DNA from: Kribbella aluminosa
Lineage (GTDB): Bacteria; Actinomycetota; Actinomycetes; Propionibacteriales; Kribbellaceae
DNA: 64,000 nucleotides
Reading direction: 5' to 3'
Assembly (NCBI RefSeq): GCF_017876295.1
Contig: NZ_JAGINT010000001.1
Coordinates: 1,984,001-2,048,000 of the forward strand
Below, piece after piece: positions 32,806 through 39,801 of the stretch. A program made the translations under genes and the position numbers. How positions within the stretch are numbered: the stretch's first letter is position 1; the number at the start of each line of letters is the position of its first letter. The notes under the pieces are model-generated. The model saw only the letters and a program-made list of their open reading frames with translations. It ran no database searches and was not told the origin of the DNA.

Positions 32806-33956
32806 TCGACTCCAGGTTCGACGGCCGCATCCGTGAGGGTGCGGCCCTCCTGCCCACCCTCCATCCCGGTGACAGCCACGCCGTCACCCTGGTCGAAACC
32901 GCCGCCGGCGACCTGCTGTGCGCCTGGTTCAACGGCCCGGGGGAGGGTGAGCCCGACACCAACATCGTCCTGTCCCGGCTGCCTGCGGGCACAGACACCT
33001 GGCTGGAGCCGGTCCAGCTCTCCTCGGACCCGCACCGCTCGGAACAAAACCCGCTCCTCTTCGTCCCCCCGCCTCCGGCGGCGCGAGGCGTGGAAGCGCG
33101 GTCCCGCGCGGACGGACCGAGCGGTGCTGGGGTTGGCGCTGACGCGCCTGGCGGTGCTGGGGCTGGTGTGGTTTGGTTGCTGCATACGTCGAACGAGCCG
33201 CATGATCAGTCGACTTCGCGCGTCATCCGCCGGGTGTCCCGCGACGGCGGGCTCACCTGGGGGCGTAGTGAGGTGCTGTTCGATCAGCTGGGCAGCTTCA
33301 TCCGGAATCCGATTGTTGTCCTGAGCAACGGCGACTGGTTGTTGCCGGCGTACGACTGTGACAAGAGCGCCGAGCGGACCGTGCTGGAACTGAGCACGGA
33401 CCGCGGGGAGACCTGGTCGACGGTCGAGGTGCCGGAGGCGGTCGGGCAGGTGCAGATGAGTGTGGTCGAGTTGTCGCCGGGTGAGCTCGTCGGGTACTTC
33501 CGCAGCCGCGCCGCCGACCGCATCCACCGGTCGGTGTCGAAGGACAACGGCCGGACCTGGACCGCCCCCGAGAAGACCGCGCTGCCGAACAACAACTCCG
33601 CGATCCAGGTGCTCCGGCTGTCCGACGGCCGGCTCGTCATGGTGTTCAACGACTCGTCCGCGGAGCGCGACCAGTTCCGCTGGGTCGACGACGGCAAGGG
33701 CGGCGTACGCCGGAAGACCCTGCGCACGCCGCTCACGCTGGCGCTGTCCGAGGACGACGGCGCCACCTGGCCGTACTGGCGGAACCTGCAGGTGCAGGAC
33801 GCCGAGTACCGCGACAACGAGTTCGGCTACTCGTACCCGACGCTGCTGCAGACCCGCGACGGCCGGCTGCACGTCGCGTACTCGTACCTGCGCAAGACCA
33901 TCAAGCACGTGATCCTGGCGCCCGAGTGGATCCAGGCGGGAGACCGGTTGCCGTGA
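32799..33956 (+). CDS. Sialidase-like BNR-repeat beta-propeller enzyme
   Basis: Cytoplasmic propeller protein of 385 residues with four Asp-box repeats of the S-x-D-x-G-x-T-W type (RDGGLTW, TDRGETW, KDNGRTW, EDDGATW), typical of the sialidase superfamily. Plant-polymer loci often encode these, and relatives act on rhamnosyl, galacturonosyl or glucuronosyl linkages rather than sialic acid. The start is ATG 32799 or GTG 32802, overlapping the binding-protein stop. Around residues 90-123 lies a low-complexity Ala/Gly/Arg insertion just before the WLLHTSNEPHDQ strand that is not expected in the fold. No signal peptide. Confidence 0.78.
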   Translation: MVIDSRFDGRIREGAALLPTLHPGDSHAVTLVETAAGDLLCAWFNGPGEGEPDTNIVLSRLPAGTDTWLEPVQLSSDPHRSEQNPLLFVPPPPAARGVEARSRADGPSGAGVGADAPGGAGAGVVWLLHTSNEPHDQSTSRVIRRVSRDGGLTWGRSEVLFDQLGSFIRNPIVVLSNGDWLLPAYDCDKSAERTVLELSTDRGETWSTVEVPEAVGQVQMSVVELSPGELVGYFRSRAADRIHRSVSKDNGRTWTAPEKTALPNNNSAIQVLRLSDGRLVMVFNDSSAERDQFRWVDDGKGGVRRKTLRTPLTLALSEDDGATWPYWRNLQVQDAEYRDNEFGYSYPTLLQTRDGRLHVAYSYLRKTIKHVILAPEWIQAGDRLP

Positions 33957-35362
33957 CCAGTGCCATGAGTACCGAGAAGTGGGGCCTGTACGAGCTCACC
34001 CTGACCGGACCTGCCGAAGGTAACCCGTTCGCGGAGGTGGAGTTCCAGGTCACCTATCAGTTCCGGAACCGGATGGTGACCGTCGACGGCTTCTACGACG
34101 GCGACGGGACCTACCGCGCGCGGTTCTCACCGGACCGCGAAGGCGACTGGTCGTACATCACGTCCAGCTCGGCTGCGGACCTCGACGACCACCGGGGCAC
34201 CTTCACCTGCACTCCGCCCGGTCCGGACAACCACGGTCCGGTCGAGGTACTTGGCAGGCACCACTTCTCCTACGCCGACGGCAGTCGCTACGACTGCATC
34301 GGTACCACGTGCTACCACTGGACGTACGAGACCAAGGAGCTCCAGGAGCTCACCCTGGAGTCGTTGCGCGAGGCACCTTTCGACAAGGTCCGGATGTGTC
34401 TTCTCCCGACGGACGGAATGCGTCCCGAGCGAGTGCCGTTCGTCGGCTCGACACCCGGCTCCGTCGACGTCGACCGGTACGACCCGGCGTTCTTCCGGCA
34501 CTTCGAGAGCCGGGTCGCGGACTTGCTGGCGCTCGGCATCCAGGCGGACCTGATCCTGTTCCACCCGTACGACAAGGGCGCGTGGGGCTTCGACCGGATG
34601 ACGCCCGCCCAGGACGCGGCCTACCTGCGGTACGTCGTCGCGCGGTTGGCGGCGTACCGGAACGTCTGGTGGTCGCTGTCGAACGAGTACGACTTCAACC
34701 GGCTCAAGACTGTGTCCGATTGGGACCGTCTGCTGCAGTTGGTGCAGCGGTACGACCCGTACCAGCGGCTCCGGTCGATCCACAACGGCACCAAGATGTA
34801 CGAGGTCTTCACGCCGTACGACTTCGCCAAGCCGTGGATCACCCACCAGAGCGTGCAGCACTGGGACGGCGCCGAGACCGCGACCTGGCGGGACTGCCCG
34901 AAGCCGGTGGTGATCGACGAGATCGGGTACGAGGGCAACGCCGGCCGCCGCTGGGGCAACCTGACCGCGGACGAGCTGGTGCACCGGTTCTGGCAGGGGA
35001 TGGCGCTCGGCGGGTACGTCGGGCACGGCGAGTCGTTCGTCGACCGCGAGACCCGGGCGTGGATCTCGGTCGGCGGCCGGCTGTACGGCGAGAGTCCGGA
35101 GCGGATCGACTTCCTGCGCGGGGTGTTCGCGGGGTTGCCGCGGCAGTCGGACGGCGAGGTCGACGGCGCCCGGTGCGTCCTGCACTACCTCGGCGACCGC
35201 CAACCGTCGGCCGTGGACCTCGACCTGCCGGCCGGTTCGCCGTTCCACTTCGACCTGATCGACAGCCGCGCGATGACCATCACCCCGCTGGCCGACTACT
35301 CCGGCCCGAGCCGCATCCCACTGCCTGCCACCCCGTACCTCGCCCTGAGAGGCACCCGATGA
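33953..35362 (+). CDS. DUF5060/DUF4038 apiosidase-like glycoside hydrolase
   Basis: Cytoplasmic glycosidase of 469 residues. The N-terminal beta-sandwich (about 1-90; WGLYELTLTGP, FYDGDGTYRARFSPDREGDW) fits DUF5060. The barrel (about 100-380) fits DUF4038/GH140-like enzymes, and the C-terminal beta domain fits DUF5605. Clan A catalytic residues are visible: acid/base E245 in LSNEYD and nucleophile E323 in VVIDEIGYEG. GH140 enzymes release apiose from rhamnogalacturonan II, which would suit the locus, but the exact substrate is open. The start GTG 33953 overlaps the preceding stop (GTGA); ATG 33965 is an alternative. Confidence 0.8.
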   Translation: MTSAMSTEKWGLYELTLTGPAEGNPFAEVEFQVTYQFRNRMVTVDGFYDGDGTYRARFSPDREGDWSYITSSSAADLDDHRGTFTCTPPGPDNHGPVEVLGRHHFSYADGSRYDCIGTTCYHWTYETKELQELTLESLREAPFDKVRMCLLPTDGMRPERVPFVGSTPGSVDVDRYDPAFFRHFESRVADLLALGIQADLILFHPYDKGAWGFDRMTPAQDAAYLRYVVARLAAYRNVWWSLSNEYDFNRLKTVSDWDRLLQLVQRYDPYQRLRSIHNGTKMYEVFTPYDFAKPWITHQSVQHWDGAETATWRDCPKPVVIDEIGYEGNAGRRWGNLTADELVHRFWQGMALGGYVGHGESFVDRETRAWISVGGRLYGESPERIDFLRGVFAGLPRQSDGEVDGARCVLHYLGDRQPSAVDLDLPAGSPFHFDLIDSRAMTITPLADYSGPSRIPLPATPYLALRGTR

Positions 35363-36534
35363 CGTCAGTACCCCGCTGGGACGTGCTCGAACTCGCAATC
35401 GCTGAACCGATCATCTTCCAGCACACTTCCGGGGCGACCTCCTACGTTGAACCGTTCCCGGCATCCGACGGCTGGAAGCTGCGCTTCAGCCCGGACCTCG
35501 AAGGCCGGTGGTCGTACGTCGGCGGCTCGTTCGTGTGCACTCCGGCGACGTCCCGCGGCCCGGTGCGGCGGGCGGGTACGACGGTGCGCTGGGCGGACGG
35601 TACGCCGTACCACCCGCTCACCACCGAGTGGTTCGGCGAACCGGACCAATGGGCCGCCGCTCGTCTCGCGCTGGCCGCGTCTCCGTTCAACCGCGTCCGT
35701 CTGAAGGTCTCGCCCGCCCTCGAGGAACAGGTCCGCGACCTGCTGACCGCAGACATCGTCGCGGACGTACTACTGCCGCTCGACGAGGCCGTCGTCCGCG
35801 ACACGGTCAACCGCCTCGCCGCCTTCCGCAACCTCACCTGGTGCCTGCAGCCGGCCGCCGACTCCCGCCGCCTCGCCGACTCCCGCCGGCTCGCCGAACT
35901 GATCGCGGAGCTGGACTCGAGCCGCCACCTGATCTCGATGCATGAGGCAACCGATCCCGGTCCGCTGTGGCTGACCCATCTCAGCGTGCGGCTGGAGAAC
36001 GTGCGCGGCGTGTCCGCGCTCCGCCGCAACTACTCGAAGCCCGTCTTCGTGGACGCCTGCGGTCACGAAGGCAACGGCACCACCCCCGACACCAGCCTCC
36101 GCCCGGAAGAACTGCTTACCCGCATCTGGGAAGGAACCGTCCGCGGCGCCTACGTCACCCATGGCGAGTCGTACGTCGACGCGCCCTGGTCCGCCGGTGG
36201 TAGTCGGCCGACCGGGGTGGTCGCGCAGCGGCTGCGGTTGTTGCGGGAGGTGCTGGACGAGCTCCCCGACGGTGTCGAGCCGATCGACGACTACCGCGAC
36301 GCCCCGACGCTGGCGGTGCCGGGGGAGTACTACCTGCAGTATCTCGGCGAGCACCAGTTCCCGGACCGCACGTTCACGCTCCCGCCCGGCGCGTACGACG
36401 TCGACGTACTGGACGTGTGGAACCACTCGGTACGCCGGACCCGCGAGAACGTCACTGATACTGGCCACGGCACGCTGACTGTCCGCCTCCCGGGGACGCA
36501 GTATCAGGCGATCCAGATCCGCCGGACGTCCTGA
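35359..36534 (+). CDS. Degenerate paralogue of the DUF5060/DUF4038 enzyme, probable pseudoenzyme
   Basis: Protein of 391 residues, alignable by eye to the gene before it over its whole length (FSPDLEGRWSYV, NRLAAFRNLTW, SKPVFVDACGHEGNG, RGAYVTHGESYVD). Both catalytic glutamates are gone: LSNEYD of the neighbour is LQPAAD here (A166), and IDEIGYEG is VDACGHEG (A233). An 18-base tandem duplication (35857-35892) sits just after the lost acid/base. The frame is intact and coupled to both neighbours by overlaps, so it is probably still made and may bind substrate or the partner enzyme. Confidence 0.8.
   Translation: MTSVPRWDVLELAIAEPIIFQHTSGATSYVEPFPASDGWKLRFSPDLEGRWSYVGGSFVCTPATSRGPVRRAGTTVRWADGTPYHPLTTEWFGEPDQWAAARLALAASPFNRVRLKVSPALEEQVRDLLTADIVADVLLPLDEAVVRDTVNRLAAFRNLTWCLQPAADSRRLADSRRLAELIAELDSSRHLISMHEATDPGPLWLTHLSVRLENVRGVSALRRNYSKPVFVDACGHEGNGTTPDTSLRPEELLTRIWEGTVRGAYVTHGESYVDAPWSAGGSRPTGVVAQRLRLLREVLDELPDGVEPIDDYRDAPTLAVPGEYYLQYLGEHQFPDRTFTLPPGAYDVDVLDVWNHSVRRTRENVTDTGHGTLTVRLPGTQYQAIQIRRTS
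35857..35892 (+). repeat. 18-base in-frame tandem duplication
   Basis: Two copies of GCCGACTCCCGCCGSCTC (35857-35874 and 35875-35892) differing at one base encode ADSRRL twice. They sit in the loop that should carry the acid/base residue of the degenerate glycosidase paralogue. Confidence 0.85.
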
Positions 36535-38588
36535 TGCCCGCGCTCACCTCCGGCCCGCGCCAGGCCGAACTGCGCCGTACGCCCGACGGGGTCGTGCTGC
36601 GGCTCGGTCTGGTGGACGGCACGGCCTACCTGGAGCGCCCGCTCGCCGGGCTGCTCACGTATTCGGCCGGTCGCCCGTGGGAGCTGGCGGCGCCGCAGCC
36701 CGACGGGTGGTGGATCTCGTGCCGCGCCGGTGAGCATCGCGCGGGCTTCCGCACCGGACCGCTTGCGGTCGAGCTGCGGCTCTCGTTCGACACCTCGCAT
36801 CGCTTGAACCTGGAGGTGCGCTGGCGAAACATCAGCCAGCGCCGGATCGCGGACCTTGCCGTCGGGCTGTTGCTGGATCTCGGTCGGGTGCAGGACAGCC
36901 GGCTGACGATCCCCGGCCTGATCTACAACGACAACCCGTCCGCGGACCCGCTGCGCGCCGTACCCAGGATCGGCCACACGCCCGGCGGCGGCTTCGTCGC
37001 CGAGGAGGACCGGCTGCCGATCCCCGGTATCAACCTGGAGTGGCGCGCCGGTCGTGACCGCCGCTGGTTGTCGGTGTTCTCCCGCCCGCAGGCGCGGCGC
37101 TCGGCCGACGGTCAGGTCCGGTACGGCTCGCTCGGGGTGATCCGGCAGGAAAGCCCGGTGATCGCGGCGCTCAGCGGCGTACTGATGTTCGACGGCAAGC
37201 AGGACGTCAGGTATGTCAGCAAGGCGGAAACGGCGGCGACCGACGATGGCTACCTCACGCTGCGGCCCGGCGAGGTCTACACGCAGCAGCTCGTCCTCGA
37301 TTGGGGTCCGTTGGAGGTGCGCGGGCACGCGTTCCGGCACCTGGTCCACACCGGTCGTGCACTGTTCTCCTCGCCGGGTGCGAGCGGGCTGACCGTGGCG
37401 GAGTCGATCGCCTTGAAGACGGTTGCCATGGACAACAGGTGGCACAAGGACGGGTCTGTCGCCGGATATACCAAGTTCAGCGATATCCCGGGCAACGGGC
37501 CGGTCAAACCGACGCACTTCATGTACGGCTGGACCGGGCAGGCGCTCAAGCTGGCCTGGTGCGACGCGCAGCTCGGCTTCACCTCCCAGGACCGGCTGCG
37601 CATCGACCGTTGCCGCGCGGCCGTCGAGTTCTACCTGTCCGGCAGCCCGACGCCGACGCCCGGCCTGCGGCACAACGCATACCAGGTCGACACCCGTCGC
37701 TGGACGAGTTTCCGCACCGGCAGCCGACCGATGATCTCCAGCCGCGCCTACGGCGAGACGATCAGCGACCTGGCCGACGTGATCACTCTCTTCCGCCAGC
37801 ACGACGAACCGGTACCGCTGTCGTGGCTGGACGCCCTCGAAGGGGCGATGCTCTTCCTGCGCAACGCCCAGTTGCCTGACGGCACGTTCCCGATCGGTTG
37901 GCGGCTCGACGGTACGCCGGCCGCGACGACCGTCTCCGCCGCCGGCATCCCGTGCGTACTCGCGGCACTCAAGGCATCCGACGTCCTCGGCCACCCCGGG
38001 TTGTTGTCCGACGCAACCACCTGGCTCTCCCGCTACCACGACCAGCATGCGCGGACCTTCGACCGCCCGTTCGCACGGTCCACGCTGGACGCGGCCTGCG
38101 AGGACAAAGAAGCCGGCATGTACTACTTCATGGCGGCCTACGAGCTCTTCCGCCGCACCAACGATCCGCTGTACGCCGGCTGGTGCGAGGTGGCCGCCGA
38201 CTGGCTCCTGACCTGGGTGTACGTCTGGTCCCCGGAGCAGGACGCGGACGCGCCGCTGCACACGTCCGGGTTCAACACGATCGGCTGGCCGTCGGTCAGC
38301 GTGCAGAATCACCATCTCGACGCCTTCTTCCCGACGTACGAGCTGCTCGCCTTCGGCCTGGCGACCGACCGGCCCGAGTACGTCGCGGCAGCGCTTACCA
38401 CGGTGCACGCCCTGACCCAGGGCATCGCGGCGAACCCGGGCGACTGGAACTTCCCGCTGCCCGGCGAGCAGGGCGAGGCCGTCTTCCAGACGCACTGGCA
38501 GCGCCGCGGCCACACGAACACCTGGAACCCGAGCTGGGTGATCGCTGTCCCACTTGCCAACGCCCTCCGCATCCAGGCTCATGACTGA
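36534..38588 (+). CDS. Unassigned cytoplasmic six-hairpin glycosidase-like protein
   Basis: Large protein (684 aa) without signal peptide. Residues 1-270 look like a beta-sandwich domain (LRLGLVDGTAYLERPLAGLL, RLNLEVRWRNIS). Residues 285-680 look like an (alpha/alpha)6 barrel, with repeated helix pairs and conserved-looking aromatic and acidic clusters (FMYGWTGQALKLAWCDAQLG, DAACEDKEAGMYYFMAAYELF, QTHWQRRGHTNTWNPSWV). This layout is shared by GH-type and PL-type enzymes acting on uronic-acid oligosaccharides, but I cannot place it in a named family. The ATG shares its A with the preceding TGA, and the next gene overlaps its end by eight bases. The operon context argues for a pectin-side-chain enzyme. 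Confidence 0.7.
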   Translation: MPALTSGPRQAELRRTPDGVVLRLGLVDGTAYLERPLAGLLTYSAGRPWELAAPQPDGWWISCRAGEHRAGFRTGPLAVELRLSFDTSHRLNLEVRWRNISQRRIADLAVGLLLDLGRVQDSRLTIPGLIYNDNPSADPLRAVPRIGHTPGGGFVAEEDRLPIPGINLEWRAGRDRRWLSVFSRPQARRSADGQVRYGSLGVIRQESPVIAALSGVLMFDGKQDVRYVSKAETAATDDGYLTLRPGEVYTQQLVLDWGPLEVRGHAFRHLVHTGRALFSSPGASGLTVAESIALKTVAMDNRWHKDGSVAGYTKFSDIPGNGPVKPTHFMYGWTGQALKLAWCDAQLGFTSQDRLRIDRCRAAVEFYLSGSPTPTPGLRHNAYQVDTRRWTSFRTGSRPMISSRAYGETISDLADVITLFRQHDEPVPLSWLDALEGAMLFLRNAQLPDGTFPIGWRLDGTPAATTVSAAGIPCVLAALKASDVLGHPGLLSDATTWLSRYHDQHARTFDRPFARSTLDAACEDKEAGMYYFMAAYELFRRTNDPLYAGWCEVAADWLLTWVYVWSPEQDADAPLHTSGFNTIGWPSVSVQNHHLDAFFPTYELLAFGLATDRPEYVAAALTTVHALTQGIAANPGDWNFPLPGEQGEAVFQTHWQRRGHTNTWNPSWVIAVPLANALRIQAHD

Positions 38589-39762
38589 CCGGGTGATCAC
38601 CGACTTCGGGGCGTCGCCCGGAGCGGACTGTTCGGAAGCCGTCGCGCGGGCGATCGAGGCCGGCGGGCGGGTCGTGGTACCGCCGGGCGACTTCCTGACC
38701 GGACCGATGCGGCTGCGCAGCAACGTCGAGCTGCATGTGTCGGCAGGCGCGACGCTGCGCTTCCACACCGACGCGACGACGTACCCCATCGTCCGCACGC
38801 GTTGGCAGGGCATCGAGTGCTTCAGCCACTCTCCGCTGATCTACGCCTACGGCGAGACCGACGTCGCGATCACCGGGACCGGGACGCTCGACGGCGGCGC
38901 GAGTACGGCCAACTGGTGGAGCAGCACCCGCCCGCGCACCGACTGGCAGCGGCTCGTGCAGATGGCCGACGACGGCGTACCGGTCGAGGAACGCGTGTTC
39001 GCGCCGGGCCACGGGTTTCGCCCGAGCTTCGTGCAGCCGTACGAGTGCCGGCGGGTCCGGATCGAGGACGTCCGGATCGTCAACGCTCCGATGTGGGTGG
39101 TGCATCCGGTGTTCTGCACCGACGTCCTGGTGCGCGGCGTCACGGTCGACTCGCTCGGCCCGAACAACGACGGCTGCAATCCCGACTCGTGCGAGGACGT
39201 GGTCATCACCGGCTGCTCGTTCACGACCGGCGACGACTGTATCGCGATCAAGTCCGGCCGCGACAGCGACGGCCGCCGGGTCGCGCGTCCGTCCCGGAAC
39301 ATCCTGATCGAGTCCTGCCGTTTCACCGCCGGACACGGCGCGTTGACGATCGGCAGCGAGGCGTCCGGCGGTGTCCACAACGTCCATGCGCAGGACCTGC
39401 GCGTCACCGGCACCGACCACGCGATCCGTGTCAAGACGAACTCCGCCCGCGGCGGCCGCATCGAAAACCTCACCGCCACGAACCTCACCGCGAACGCCCT
39501 CACCACGTCCGTCGTACTCATCACCACCCGGCACGCCGAACCGGACCCGCCGGGCGAGCACGCTCCCGTCGTACGCAACATCACCATCACCAACCTGACA
39601 GCTCATTCCACACCTCGCACGGTAGAGATCATCGACAGTCCGCGGGCTCCGGTCGAAGGCTTCACCCTGGCTTCGACGCAACCCGGTGAGCCGGCCGCTT
39701 CCGCACCAGTCTCCGTCACCGATCGTCAAGAAAACAAGGCGGATCGGCCAGCCTGTGGATAG
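38581..39762 (+). CDS. Cytoplasmic GH28 polygalacturonase
   Basis: Parallel beta-helix hydrolase of 393 residues without signal peptide, so it probably trims imported galacturonides from an end. The GH28 motifs are complete: NNDGCNPDSC (canonical NTD region), TTGDDCIAIKSG (catalytic Asp pair), GHGALTIGSE (His) and RVKTN (RIK). It is the only one of five GH28 proteins here that keeps the GHG histidine. Start ATG 38581 overlaps the preceding gene by eight bases; the N-terminus TDRVITDFGASPGADCSEAV is normal for the family. It ends operon B. Confidence 0.9.
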   Translation: MTDRVITDFGASPGADCSEAVARAIEAGGRVVVPPGDFLTGPMRLRSNVELHVSAGATLRFHTDATTYPIVRTRWQGIECFSHSPLIYAYGETDVAITGTGTLDGGASTANWWSSTRPRTDWQRLVQMADDGVPVEERVFAPGHGFRPSFVQPYECRRVRIEDVRIVNAPMWVVHPVFCTDVLVRGVTVDSLGPNNDGCNPDSCEDVVITGCSFTTGDDCIAIKSGRDSDGRRVARPSRNILIESCRFTAGHGALTIGSEASGGVHNVHAQDLRVTGTDHAIRVKTNSARGGRIENLTATNLTANALTTSVVLITTRHAEPDPPGEHAPVVRNITITNLTAHSTPRTVEIIDSPRAPVEGFTLASTQPGEPAASAPVSVTDRQENKADRPACG

Positions 39763-39766
39763 CCGG

Positions 39767-39800
39767 TTGACATCGGGACCGGAGGAGGCAAAGGTTTTCC
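39767..39800 (+). promoter_or_regulatory. Promoter and operator of the rhamnosidase gene
   Basis: TTGACA (39767-39772) followed 18 bases on by an AAGGTT-type -10 (39791-39796) would start transcription at or near ATG 39802, giving a leaderless mRNA. The near-palindrome GGCAAAGGTTTTCC (39787-39800) covers the -10 and start point, and belongs to the same class as sites at 43816, 43884 and 51973. Confidence 0.6.
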
Positions 39801-39801
39801 C

